Part shown: in pieces, positions 1 to 7,496 of the stretch
Layout of the letters: each line of letters starts with the position of its first letter
Position numbering within the stretch: the stretch's first letter is position 1
DNA from: Oligoflexaceae bacterium
GTDB lineage: Bacteria > Bdellovibrionota_B > Oligoflexia > Oligoflexales > Oligoflexaceae
Direction of reading: 5' to 3'
Assembly (NCBI GenBank): GCA_947474445.1
Contig: CANJJY010000069.1
Coordinates: 1-14,072, forward strand
Length of the DNA stretch: 14,072 nt
Notes under the pieces: model-generated
What the model was told of the DNA's origin: nothing
Seen by the model: only the letters and a program-made list of their open reading frames with translations
Databases searched by the model: none
Made by a program: the position numbers and the translations under genes

Positions 1-1242
1 CAAGGCGAGTCAGACGCAAACCAAGACCGCGGCAATCGCGAGCTAGACCCCTATGCGAGACAAAGTCTCGACGCGACGCTGGCGTATAGCCAAGGCCCCT
101 GGAGTGGCAAAGTTTCCCTCGATCGGCAGCGGCAATCCAAAGATCTCGATAGCTTTGGCAGCGAAGGCTTCTCAGACGATCCCAACTACTGCGTCCGTAG
201 CGCCGAAGATCATGTGACGGCCGAAATCAATCGGAGCCTAGGCGATCATCTCCTCGGCGTCAGCTATAGCCAGATGCGCATGATCCGCGATTATGAAAAC
301 GCGGAGGATGCCGTCCATCCTTCGGCCTCCCGCAGTGAATATATGGGGATCCAGGAATTCGTCGATCTCCGCAGCCGCTGGAACTGGGAGCATCAGCTGA
401 CGCTCGTCGGCGTGCAGTTCACTCAGGAAACGGCTGAATTTGACGACGATTTCGATGGTTTTTCAAGTAGCCTCGATAAGCGCAGCCAAAGCACGGGCCT
501 CTATGCAACACATCGCTGGCAGCTCAGCCCAACGACAGAGGTCAGTATCGGCTTGCGTCGCGATGCTTTTGCCCGTTATGGCTCGAGCGACACGTATAAT
601 CTCTATGCCGCTCATGATTTCGGCTTGGCCCACATCTATAGTAACTTCGGCCGCGCCTTCAAAGCGCCTTCCCTTTATCAGCGCTTCAGCACCTACGGCC
701 TCGAAACGCTCAAGGCCGAGCGCTCGCAAGGTTTCGAGTTCGGTGTCAAAAGTAAGGATGACCAACTTTTCATTGCCGAGTTCAGCGCCTTTGAAAATCG
801 CTATCTCGACCTGATCGATTATTCGATGAGCACGCAGACCTACGACAACATCTCGGGTGATACCACCATCAAAGGCCTCGAGGGTCGCATCGGCATGATC
901 CTGGCTCGTCAGAGTTTAAGTCTCGACACTGCGCACCTTACGTTTGAAACGCAGAGCGGCACAGGTCTGCCGCGTCGACCAAGCCAGACCTATGGCCTCC
1001 ACTATCGCTGGACCACCGAGGACTGGAGTCTGGGCTTGGATGCTCAACGCATCGGCGAACGCTACGATCAGGGCTCCCGCCTAAAACCTTACCAAGTGCT
1101 CAACAGCTCGGGCGAGAGAAGTCTGGGTGCCTATCGCCTCTACTATCGCATTGATAATCTGCTGGCGACGCGTTACGAGCAGGCCGTCGGCTACGGTGGT
1201 CACCAGCGTCGCTGGCTAGGAGGAGTCAAATGGGCTTTTTGA
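1..1242 (+). CDS. TonB-dependent outer-membrane receptor, BtuB-like (5' partial)
   Basis: The frame is open from the first base of the window to the TGA at 1240-1242, giving 413 visible residues. The signal peptide, TonB box and plug domain lie outside the window. The visible part has the texture of a 22-strand beta-barrel: alternating polar and aromatic residues, many Tyr/Trp girdle positions and a terminal Phe (RWLGGVKWAF), the usual signal for outer-membrane insertion. An early segment NRELDPYARQSLD and the late segment RIDNLLATRYEQAVGYGG resemble vitamin B12 receptors of the BtuB type (family knowledge). A GTG at 214 could be mistaken for the start, but coding continues upstream of it without a break. 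The stop overlaps the start of the binding-protein gene by 13 bp, so receptor and ABC transporter form one operon. Cobalamin is the favoured substrate by inference; haem or a siderophore cannot be excluded. Confidence 0.85.
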   Translation, partial: QGESDANQDRGNRELDPYARQSLDATLAYSQGPWSGKVSLDRQRQSKDLDSFGSEGFSDDPNYCVRSAEDHVTAEINRSLGDHLLGVSYSQMRMIRDYENAEDAVHPSASRSEYMGIQEFVDLRSRWNWEHQLTLVGVQFTQETAEFDDDFDGFSSSLDKRSQSTGLYATHRWQLSPTTEVSIGLRRDAFARYGSSDTYNLYAAHDFGLAHIYSNFGRAFKAPSLYQRFSTYGLETLKAERSQGFEFGVKSKDDQLFIAEFSAFENRYLDLIDYSMSTQTYDNISGDTTIKGLEGRIGMILARQSLSLDTAHLTFETQSGTGLPRRPSQTYGLHYRWTTEDWSLGLDAQRIGERYDQGSRLKPYQVLNSSGERSLGAYRLYYRIDNLLATRYEQAVGYGGHQRRWLGGVKWAF

Positions 1243-2108
1243 ATGGTTACCTTTGGGCCTGGATCTTACTTGTCACTTGGCCTCTCACGGCTAGCCCGGT
1301 GCTTGTGGACCATCAAAAGAAAAGTTTTGATCTCAGCCAAAAAAAGAGAATGAAAGTGGTCTCGGCCTTTGTCGGCGCCGACGAAATTGTCCTCGAGCTC
1401 TTAAAAGACGAACCCCAACGCATCCTGGCCCTCTCACCTCTAGCCCGCGATGCTCGTTACAGCTCAATTGCTGAGGAAGCCAAGCGCTGGCCGGTATTTG
1501 GCGAAGAGCTCGAGTCGCTCATCAAACTCAAACCCGATCTCGTGATCGCAGCGCGCTACACCCGCCTCGAATGGCTTCGCATGTTACAGCAAGCCAAGAT
1601 TGAAAGCTTTGTGCTCGGTAACTTTTCCTCGCTCGAAGACATCATGGGCAATATTTTAATCATCGGCCAGCTCGTGGCGAAAGAAGAGGCGGCTCAAGCT
1701 GTCGTCGCGAGAATGCGCGCACAGTTGGGGCAACTGGCGAAATCCTGCCCTCTGCGCGGCAAGAAGGTCCTCAATTACAATGCCGAAGCGCAGCTGCTCG
1801 GCCAGGGCACGACCTTCAACGACATGATGCAGCGTCTCGGCGCTGAAAATATCGGCAGCAGTCTCGGCGTCAAAGGCTGGGCGGTTGTTTCGCAAGAAAA
1901 ACTGCTCACCACCAAAGCCGACTACATCGTCGTCGCTGGCGAAATCCAGGAGAAGAAAAAAATTCTCGCCAAGCTGAGCGGGGAAATGCCTTGGAAACAC
2001 CTCGACGCTGTCAAGCAGGGCCGCATGATCCTGATTCCTGCGGCCCAGCTGTCGTCAGTATCGCAGCATGTGCTGCAAGCAATGGAGACCGCCTGTGCCC
2101 AACTCTAA
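1230..2108 (+). CDS. Periplasmic substrate-binding protein of a cobalamin/iron-type ABC transporter (BtuF-like)
   Basis: This 292-residue protein is the soluble binding component that should hand the receptor's ligand to the inner-membrane permease. The first ~22 residues form a signal peptide (hydrophobic WAWILLVTWPL, probable cut near TAS). The mature part has the class III binding-protein layout. The N-lobe carries RILALSPLARDARYSSIAEE, then LKPDLVIAARYT, joined by a long helix (about residues 130-165) to a C-lobe with GTTFNDMMQRLGAENIG and KADYIVVAG. The ALSPLARD segment is typical of a subgroup commonly encoded beside BtuB-type receptors, which supports a corrinoid ligand (inference). 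The ATG at 1230 is preceded by AGGAGG at 1218-1223 at good spacing, and the gene overlaps the receptor by 13 bp. No lipobox is seen, so it is probably free in the periplasm. Confidence 0.85.
   Translation: MGFLNGYLWAWILLVTWPLTASPVLVDHQKKSFDLSQKKRMKVVSAFVGADEIVLELLKDEPQRILALSPLARDARYSSIAEEAKRWPVFGEELESLIKLKPDLVIAARYTRLEWLRMLQQAKIESFVLGNFSSLEDIMGNILIIGQLVAKEEAAQAVVARMRAQLGQLAKSCPLRGKKVLNYNAEAQLLGQGTTFNDMMQRLGAENIGSSLGVKGWAVVSQEKLLTTKADYIVVAGEIQEKKKILAKLSGEMPWKHLDAVKQGRMILIPAAQLSSVSQHVLQAMETACAQL
2084..2087 (+). promoter_or_regulatory. Ribosome binding site favouring the GTG start of the permease
   Basis: GGAG ends 7 bases before GTG 2095. The in-frame ATG at 2068 has no purine-rich sequence in front of it, so the GTG is preferred although it gives a protein nine residues shorter. 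Confidence 0.5.
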
Positions 2109-3108
2109 TGCAGGTGATCATTGGAGTTTAAAGCTGGCTGGAACGGTTCTCCTGCTCGTTCTCGCCGTCGTCTACGCCCTCAGTTCGGGTGCAAGCGAGC
2201 TGCCCCTCGCGCAGATCTTCAGCGCGCAGCTCGATCCTTCTCTGCAAATGATCTTCTGGGAGATTCGCTTGCCCAGGATCCTTGTCGCCGCGCTCTGCGG
2301 CGCGGCACTCGCCGCGGCCGGAGTGATCAGTCAGGGCTTATTTCGCAACCCCTTGGCAGGTCCCTCGATCATCGGCACGACCGGAGGAGCGAACGTTTGT
2401 GTTGTGACGGTGATGTATTTTGGTTGGTCCGATGAGCATTGGTTTATTCAACCTTCCATCGCTTTTCTCGGTGCTCTGGCTTCCACCTTTGTCGTCCTCA
2501 AGCTGATGCGTTGGCGCTTTTTTGCCGGTGGCGAGAGAATTCTTCTGCTCGGCTTTTCGCTCAATGCGATTTACGCCGCCATCACTAGCTTTATCCTCTC
2601 GATGAGTCTCAGTCAGTATGGTCTATCTCAATCTATCATGTACTGGCTGCTCGGCGGCATCAATGGTAAGGGCTGGGTTCACCTCTGGATGGCTCTGCCT
2701 TGGCTCGTTCTCGGCCTCGCGATGGCCCGCAGCCTCAGCCGTCAGCTCGATGTGCTCAATCTTGGCGAAGAGATCGCTAGCTCTCTCAGTGTTTCCGTCC
2801 CACGGCTGCGCAAACTCAGCATCATCTGCTTGTCCATCTTGGTCGGCGCCTCGGTGGCGGTCAGCGGCGCCATCGGCTTTGTGGGTCTGATCGTACCCCA
2901 TTTCAGCCGCCTCTATGTCGGCGCGCAGCATACGCGGCTTCTGCCGATCAGCATCCTGAACGGGATGAGCCTGCTGATCGTAGCGGACACCCTAGCGCGC
3001 ACGCTCTGGGCACCCCAGGAGCTGCAGGTTGGAGCTCTTATTTCCTTGATCGGTGCCCCCGTCTTTATTCTTCTGCTCATTCTGCAGAGTCGGAGGGCGA
3101 GCCTATGA
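2095..3108 (+). CDS. FecCD/BtuC-type ABC transporter permease
   Basis: This inner-membrane permease (337 residues from the GTG at 2095; 346 if the ATG at 2068 is used) should form the dimeric channel of the uptake system. It is strongly hydrophobic, with about ten membrane segments, starting with AGTVLLLVLAVVYALSSG. Family marks are the early IRLPRILVAALCGAALAAAG, then GLFRNPLAGPSIIGTTGGAN, and the late GAIGFVGLIVPHFSRL (about residues 258-273). The last two are signature segments of the FecCD family, and the last lies near the contact with the ATPase. Length matches the family. The gene overlaps the end of the binding-protein gene, and its TGA overlaps the ATG of the ATPase gene (ATGA). This indicates translational coupling of all transporter parts. 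Confidence 0.9.
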   Translation: MPNSNAGDHWSLKLAGTVLLLVLAVVYALSSGASELPLAQIFSAQLDPSLQMIFWEIRLPRILVAALCGAALAAAGVISQGLFRNPLAGPSIIGTTGGANVCVVTVMYFGWSDEHWFIQPSIAFLGALASTFVVLKLMRWRFFAGGERILLLGFSLNAIYAAITSFILSMSLSQYGLSQSIMYWLLGGINGKGWVHLWMALPWLVLGLAMARSLSRQLDVLNLGEEIASSLSVSVPRLRKLSIICLSILVGASVAVSGAIGFVGLIVPHFSRLYVGAQHTRLLPISILNGMSLLIVADTLARTLWAPQELQVGALISLIGAPVFILLLILQSRRASL

Positions 3109-3839
3109 AACTTTTCGAAGTGCACGATCTGCGCTATCGAGTCGGCGATAAAGTTTTGATCGAGCTCGACCATCTCGCCATCGACGGTCAAGAACTCAAC
3201 CTTGTTCTCGGCGCCAATGGTTCGGGCAAGACCACTCTTCTCCGCTGCCTCGCAGGTTTGCTCGCCGCCGAGGGACGCATCCTGTTCAAGGGAAAAAGTC
3301 TCGCGACTTATTCACCGATCGAGCGAGCGCGGGCTATCGGCTGGGTCCCGAGCCAACTCCAGCTCGGTTTTGAGATGAGCGTCTCCGAACTCGTGCAGCT
3401 CGGCCGCTATCCCTGGCACGAGGGCTATCCCCGCGCTCACGATAGAGCTCAGGTGACGACGAGTCTCGAGCAACTCGGTATTGCGTCCCTGGCCCACCGA
3501 TCCCTCGCCACGCTGAGCAGCGGAGAATCACAGAAGGTGCAGATCGCCCGCGCGCTGGCCTGCGAAGTCGAGTGCCTTATACTCGATGAGCCTTGCGCTC
3601 ACTTAGACGTCGGGGCTCGCTATGAAATGATGCGGATTCTGAAAGGCCTCGTCTCGCAGGGCAAGACCGTGTTGATGAGTAGCCACGATCTCTACCTGGC
3701 CCCGCGCTTTAGCAGTCGCTTCCTCAGCCTCCGCGCGGGTCGCGTGATCGCCTATCAAGCCGAACAACCTGGTCGAGGAGCGCTGCGGCAGCTCTACTCC
3801 ATCGACGAAGAACTTGGAGATGACTTTCTCGACGAATGA
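3105..3839 (+). CDS. ABC transporter ATP-binding protein, BtuD/FecE type
   Basis: A 244-residue ATPase that should power the permease from the cytoplasmic side. All nucleotide-binding motifs are present: Walker A GANGSGKTT (residues 36-44), a Q-loop around Q84, the signature LSSGE (137-141), Walker B CLILDEP (157-163), a D-loop HLD (166-168) and the switch histidine H194 in SSHD. Length and the C-terminal tail fit the cobalamin/iron importer ATPases. The start ATG at 3105 overlaps the permease stop (ATGA) and has GGAGG at 3092-3096. It is the last gene of the operon; a run of eight T (3854-3861) follows the stop, but no convincing stem precedes it. Confidence 0.92.
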   Translation: MKLFEVHDLRYRVGDKVLIELDHLAIDGQELNLVLGANGSGKTTLLRCLAGLLAAEGRILFKGKSLATYSPIERARAIGWVPSQLQLGFEMSVSELVQLGRYPWHEGYPRAHDRAQVTTSLEQLGIASLAHRSLATLSSGESQKVQIARALACEVECLILDEPCAHLDVGARYEMMRILKGLVSQGKTVLMSSHDLYLAPRFSSRFLSLRAGRVIAYQAEQPGRGALRQLYSIDEELGDDFLDE

Positions 3840-4005
3840 ACCTTATCACCTTGTTTTTTTTGGCCGATCGTCTGCCACCATATAAGACCTGGACGCCATC
3901 AGGTGGGGATAATTTTCGAGCCAACGTGAAGAACGCAAACCTTGTTGCGTCCAGCCTGTTTGGACTCGTAGAAAGCAGCGTCAGCGCTAGACAGAGTTTC
4001 AAGAT
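3840..4005. other. Non-coding gap after the uptake operon
   Basis: No gene is seen. The stretch holds a T8 run (3854-3861), an 8-bp inverted repeat CTGGACGC / GCGTCCAG (3889-3896 and 3947-3954) and inside it a small hairpin ACGCAA/TTGCGT (3933-3938, 3945-3950). None of these stems is followed by a T run, so a standard terminator is not supported. Confidence 0.5.
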
Positions 4006-4131
4006 CTAGAGCTTGTCTCAAAAAGGCGATCTATGCGTTGCTGTTCAGGAAAAAATCCTCATTTACCGTATGTAAACTCCGGTTTTTTCCCTCCGCGCGC
4101 CTTGACATCCCCTTTTTGAGACAAGCTCTAG
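4006..4131. mobile_element. MITE-like foldback element with 21-bp terminal inverted repeats and CTAG duplication
   Basis: The left end 4006-4026 and the right end 4111-4131 are perfect reverse complements over 21 bp (CTAGAGCTTGTCTCAAAAAGG); after one mismatch three more bases match. The outer CTAG is itself a palindrome and can be read as a 4-bp target duplication, leaving a 118-bp element (4010-4127). The interior (4047-4066 against 4072-4092) forms a second imperfect hairpin around the loop CGTAT, so the whole element can fold back on itself. There is no transposase and no credible ORF inside. Size, perfect ends, duplication and lack of coding fit a miniature inverted-repeat transposable element moved in trans. 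CTAG fits the YTAR target of the IS5 group, but the parent family is a guess. It sits between two converging operons and may stop transcription from both sides (inference). Confidence 0.8.
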
Positions 4132-4985
4132 GTATTGTTGCAAATTCGCTCGATAGCAGCATTGAACAGCTCTCTCGACCATGCATCAAGGACTCTTTGA
4201 TCTGGCAGAAAGCGCTCGACATCTCGCTTCGCAGCTGCGATATCGAGCTTTTCAATCTTGGCTAGCGCCCATAGGCGAAAGGCGGCGGTATCAAAAGGCT
4301 GTTCTTTCGGCCAGTTTCCTGACTGTTTCAGTTTGGCTTCGAGATATCGGAAATTTGGTTTTACACCACGACCAACGTACCAAATTAAATCGTAAAAATC
4401 CCTGCCCTTTACGTTGGTAACTCGCTCACGACAAAAGGTGGCATGAAGCTTTCCGGCAAACAAACTGGGTAAATCACAGGTATTTACCGAAAATGCTTGC
4501 GGCCAAAAAAATTGCTTTACCTCTGTTTGAAAGCCCAGTGCTGGCAAAGTATCCACTTCAAATTTGACTTTAAGCAGTTGGCCTTTAACTGCCTTAGACT
4601 TTGCCCCAACTTTGATGAGGTGCACAAGGGTGTCGGCTTTTATGAAGGCCGATTCTGTTGCGGTTTGTAACTTTTTATCTTTGACTTCGACCTCAGCGAC
4701 AAACCCATAGGCTGCTAGTTCGTCACGCACACTGTTGCAGTATGGCATAAGTCTGAAGTCTGCTCTCTTCGACAAAAGAGTAAAATCAAGATCCTCAGAA
4801 AATCGATCAAGACCATAAAGTATACGCAGGGCAGTTCCGCCGTAAAAAGCTGAATGTTCAAAAAATTTTGCTCGCCACAAGCCCAGCAGTGCGATTTCTT
4901 GTATGATTTCGCGAAGGGCATCTTTTTCCTGCTCCTCTGTTTTGGATCGATATGCTTTAAAGCGCTCCTTGATTATTTCATTCAT
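4128..4985 (-). CDS. AbiEii-type nucleotidyltransferase toxin
   Basis: A 285-residue toxin of the AbiE (type IV) toxin-antitoxin/abortive infection family. Members are nucleotidyltransferases that block growth, for related MenT enzymes by modifying tRNA (family knowledge). The N-terminal part carries GGTALR (residues 49-54) and RFSEDLDF (61-68), with D65 and D67 as the likely metal-binding pair. The C-terminal half has AGKLHA (K179) and KGRDFYDL (194-200), the conserved Lys and Asp/Tyr motifs of the family. Length fits AbiEii. AAGGAGG (4994-5000) precedes the ATG at good spacing, and the start overlaps the antitoxin stop in an ATGA. The TAG stop (4128-4130) lies in the target site of the adjoining MITE-like element, but the pre-insertion sequence would give the same stop, so the protein is not shortened. 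The gene looks more AT-rich than its neighbours, suggesting transfer. Confidence 0.88.
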   Translation of the reverse strand: MNEIIKERFKAYRSKTEEQEKDALREIIQEIALLGLWRAKFFEHSAFYGGTALRILYGLDRFSEDLDFTLLSKRADFRLMPYCNSVRDELAAYGFVAEVEVKDKKLQTATESAFIKADTLVHLIKVGAKSKAVKGQLLKVKFEVDTLPALGFQTEVKQFFWPQAFSVNTCDLPSLFAGKLHATFCRERVTNVKGRDFYDLIWYVGRGVKPNFRYLEAKLKQSGNWPKEQPFDTAAFRLWALAKIEKLDIAAAKRDVERFLPDQRVLDAWSRELFNAAIERICNNT

Positions 4986-5596
4986 GAAGTGGCCCTCCTT
5001 CTAAGTAATTCTGCCAGCGCTGTTGCAGACTTTCTCTTGTATGCTATTTCCAGCTTTCGCATCCGTCCCGCGGAAAAAAGTCCCTTGTGATCCAGGTCGA
5101 GTCGTAAGTCTTCAAGCAAGTAATGTTCCAGCTTTTCAGCTGTATCCAGGTCAGAACGTTTCCAAATGATGTCTAATATCGCTTTCTCCGGCCATGCGAT
5201 CTGATAGGGTTGAGTGGGGCTTAGCTCAACGCGCTTCACGCCTAGGGAAAAGAGCCGCTCGGGAAGTGGCTCGTAGGTGAATACACCAAGAGGCGTATCA
5301 AATCGCTTGCGTCTTCCCAGCGTCATACTCGTGATGATGTGGACCCGTTCTGGAATGAGTCCATAGAAGCTGAGAGCATAGTGCTGGGACACGTACGAGG
5401 GGCCATATACCATATTGGCCATGACTGACAAACTGTAAGTCGCGTCGGATTTGACATACAAACCTTTTTTAACTCGAATGATTTCGCCTGAGAGAAGGAG
5501 GGTGCGAATCTTGTTGCGGGGAAATTTGTAATCTCGCAGCGCATAAAGCAAAAAAGTATAATCAAATTCAGATGTTAATAGATCATTTAAGCTCAT
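4982..5596 (-). CDS. AbiEi-type antitoxin and transcriptional autorepressor
   Basis: A 204-residue protein translated just before the toxin. The N-terminus forms a winged helix-turn-helix (about residues 1-50; key segment NKIRTLLLSGEIIRVKKGLYV split over 29-48), used by AbiEi proteins to bind their own promoter. The segment YGPSYVSQHYALSFYGLIPE (64-83) is characteristic of the family. The C-terminal half (about 90-200), basic at the end (RKSATALAELLRRR), is the domain that counters the toxin in known members. Start ATG 5594-5596 has a modest AAGG upstream. Two palindromes upstream of the start are the expected binding sites. Known AbiEi proteins bind inverted repeats cooperatively to repress the operon; that this one does so is inference from the layout. 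Confidence 0.87.
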   Translation of the reverse strand: MSLNDLLTSEFDYTFLLYALRDYKFPRNKIRTLLLSGEIIRVKKGLYVKSDATYSLSVMANMVYGPSYVSQHYALSFYGLIPERVHIITSMTLGRRKRFDTPLGVFTYEPLPERLFSLGVKRVELSPTQPYQIAWPEKAILDIIWKRSDLDTAEKLEHYLLEDLRLDLDHKGLFSAGRMRKLEIAYKRKSATALAELLRRRATS

Positions 5597-5616
5597 TTTA
5601 ACTAACCTTTTCCGTC

Positions 5617-5643
5617 AGTATGTTGACGATAAATCAACATACT
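5617..5643. promoter_or_regulatory. AbiEi operator, proximal palindrome
   Basis: AGTATGTTGA, 7-bp spacer, TCAACATACT: a perfect 10-bp inverted repeat starting 20 bp upstream of the antitoxin start codon. The arms are the same as in the distal palindrome, pointing to one DNA-binding protein, most likely AbiEi. Confidence 0.8.
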
Positions 5644-5664
5644 CGCAATCTCAAGCCTGTATGA

Positions 5665-5693
5665 ATCTTACCAGTATGTTGATAAATAATCAA
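5665..5693 (-). promoter_or_regulatory. Candidate promoter of the AbiE operon
   Basis: On the minus strand TTGATT (5688-5693) is followed, after exactly 17 bp, by TAAGAT (5665-5670). Each matches four of six consensus bases. The -35 box lies within the distal palindrome and the proximal palindrome lies downstream of the predicted start, so a repressor bound at both sites would block this promoter. Confidence 0.45.
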
Positions 5694-5700
5694 CATACTG
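5672..5700. promoter_or_regulatory. AbiEi operator, distal palindrome
   Basis: CAGTATGTTGAT, 5-bp spacer, ATCAACATACTG: perfect 12-bp arms. In the same register as the proximal site it is again 10-7-10, with the two centres 56 bp apart. It overlaps the candidate -35 box. Confidence 0.8.
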
Positions 5701-6304
5701 GGAGCTGTTGCTGAGATGCTTTACGTCGCTGTCGCAACATTTTGATAGGCACCTCCCGAGATGATGCGATCGAGCCTTGATTCAGAGGCCTTGCCCATAG
5801 GCAAGGGGACCTAATCCTTTCAAGCCTCGCCTTGGTGGCGAAGCGTCCCCGAACTCATGCCTTCCCTATTTAAGTAAATTTTTCCAGTCAAGACAGAAAT
5901 ATAAGGGTCTGAACCCTAAAGGAAGTGCTGAGAATTGAGAGGAATGGCAAATGATTCTTCAAAGTTGGTAGTCATTTTTGGAACTTGTATCTCAATATTA
6001 CTTCGAAGATCTGTTTAAAAACCTTGCTTGTTTTGAACTCAAAAATCACGACTCATGGAATTTTTGGCACTTAGCTTGCGGCTCTCCATTTGCAATGCAG
6101 GTGTTTACCAGCCTCGGTACGACCTGCCGCGAGAGGATCTGTCGCTGAGAAACTTTCGGAGAAGAAATTCATGCCAGTGTTTAGGTTTCTGTCTTGTCTC
6201 GCCTTGAAATGTATCAGTGCTCGATGGGATACCTCTGACCGAGTCGACGCTCCTTGATCGAACTTTGCACCGCAGGCTTCGGCCATTCGGTCCTAATCTC
6301 TTGT
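5701..6304. other. 600-bp intergenic stretch without a recognisable gene
   Basis: All frames are short or lack family resemblance. It holds the hairpin cluster at 5789-5850 and a small stem AGGGT-CTGA-ACCCT (5904-5917). It must contain the promoter of the downstream lipoprotein pair if that is a separate unit, but I see no convincing -35/-10 pair. Confidence 0.5.
5789..5850. other. Cluster of competing hairpins in the intergenic region
   Basis: CCTTGCC-CATA-GGCAAGG (5789-5806) is a perfect 7-bp stem. GCCTCGCC (5824-5831) pairs with GGCGAAGC (5837-5844) at seven of eight positions, and the flanking GGGGAC (5805-5810) pairs with GTCCCC (5845-5850) to lengthen it. The first and second structures share bases 5805-5806, so the full forms exclude each other. 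No T run follows on either strand, so this is not a plain terminator. It may be a structured leader, a small RNA or a decayed repeat. Confidence 0.4.
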
Positions 6305-7423
6305 ATGGAACTAAAATTCATGTTGATGCCACGAAACTCATTTACCGTGCTCTTAGGCTTCGCCCTTGTCATCGATGCCTGCCACAGCAAAAGCTCGAGC
6401 CAGCCTTCAGTATTTGTCCCTGAACCTCCTATTCCTCACATCGCAGACTGTGGGCCTAGTCTCGATCCTCAGTCATTGACGATGGAATTTCATCGTCCCT
6501 CTCTCGATTTTTTCCCATCTGATGTCGATACGAGCCTTGTTAAGGGCAACCTCTGGCCCGTTGGAATTGGTAAGAATGAGAACGAGATTCGTATCGACAC
6601 TTGCCTAGATAATGACAACAATTTTAAATTGATGCAGATAGTATTGCGAGAGATGCAGGAAGACGACACTGTGCTTTATACGACAATCAAGGCTGATGCC
6701 ATTTCAAAAATCGAAGGGATCATGGAAGCCTTGGACGAAGATATATCCAAGCTCCTGATCTTCGTTCCCGGTACGCCCGATAAACTGGGTATTAAGCTTG
6801 CGGGATCCATAGTCGAAGGCAAGCCCTACACCTATTTCTTCACACATAAAAGCGCCACTATCGCCGAAGCCAAAGGCGTTAAGTATACGACCGGTCGATT
6901 GACAACGGGTAACCCTTGGCTCGTAGAAGACCTTGATCCTAGGCGCCCATGTGCAGCGGGCGAAGAGCCGGTTAAGATGACAAGTGAGATAAAAACCAGC
7001 GAAGGCCTGATCACCTACGATGTCTATGCCTGCCAAAGTTTTGAATTTGGAACCCGCCGCTGGGATTGGCGCAAGCTTATGATCACAGATACGGGCGCAC
7101 CTGGGGCTGCAAAGGGCAAGACCTTTACCATGACTCCCGCGACGATGGATGCCACGAGCAACTTCACTCTTGAGACTGTGCACCACAATGCGTGCACATG
7201 GGATGTGATCACGCTGCCACATGCTAGCTATGGATTGACGAGCCTTACAATTCCTGGAAACACTGGTTCCCAATTACCGGGGTGCCCTGCGAGAGAAACA
7301 GCGCCGGCCGTGACACGAGAAGAACGCAGTGCTTTTCAGTACGTCTACGGTGACAAGTCTACGCGAGTCGAGAACGAGAACATTTCCGGAAAAACCGTAG
7401 ATTTAGACGCATTTCCTCAATAG
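6305..7423 (+). CDS. Predicted lipoprotein of unknown function
   Basis: I do not recognise a family. The ATG at 6305 gives 372 residues starting with a positively charged stretch and hydrophobic core (NSFTVLLGFALVI), then DAC, so Cys26 may be lipidated. The Asp just before the -1 position makes the lipobox atypical. ATGs at 6320 and 6326 and a TTG at 6254 are other possible starts; no site has a good Shine-Dalgarno. After a Pro-rich linker (PEPPIPH) the protein is mixed alpha/beta with no further membrane segment. It has six cysteines besides the lipidation site, consistent with disulfides outside the cytoplasm. It ends 73 bp before a second lipoprotein gene on the same strand and is probably co-transcribed with it. 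A role shared with that dikinase-like protein is inference from position only. Confidence 0.7.
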   Translation: MELKFMLMPRNSFTVLLGFALVIDACHSKSSSQPSVFVPEPPIPHIADCGPSLDPQSLTMEFHRPSLDFFPSDVDTSLVKGNLWPVGIGKNENEIRIDTCLDNDNNFKLMQIVLREMQEDDTVLYTTIKADAISKIEGIMEALDEDISKLLIFVPGTPDKLGIKLAGSIVEGKPYTYFFTHKSATIAEAKGVKYTTGRLTTGNPWLVEDLDPRRPCAAGEEPVKMTSEIKTSEGLITYDVYACQSFEFGTRRWDWRKLMITDTGAPGAAKGKTFTMTPATMDATSNFTLETVHHNACTWDVITLPHASYGLTSLTIPGNTGSQLPGCPARETAPAVTREERSAFQYVYGDKSTRVENENISGKTVDLDAFPQ

Positions 7424-7496
7424 AAACCATCTTGGATGGGGCTTCGCGTCCCTCCAATGTCTAAAGCTATTCATAACTTTCAACCCGAGTCAGCAC

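Noticed and set aside
214..1242. The GTG at 214 as start of the receptor gene
   Set aside because: The same frame stays open and receptor-like back to base 1; 342 residues would be a barrel without its beginning.
3889..3954. Inverted repeats after the uptake operon as a rho-independent terminator
   Set aside because: The stems are short or widely spaced and not followed by a T run; the T8 run at 3854-3861 has no stem before it.
4010..4127. The inverted-repeat element as an autonomous insertion sequence
   Set aside because: At 118 bp it cannot encode a transposase.
5617..5700. The repeated AGTATGTTGA units as a CRISPR array
   Set aside because: There are only two palindromic pairs in a promoter, with no spacers of regular length and no cas genes.
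6704..7273. A 189-residue minus-strand ORF
   Set aside because: It is antisense to the first lipoprotein gene, without a signal, motif or ribosome binding site; the plus strand shows the more coherent protein.
7427..7439. Hairpin CCATC-TTG-GATGG between the two lipoprotein genes as a terminator
   Set aside because: Five weak pairs and no T run follow; it is unlikely to separate the two genes.
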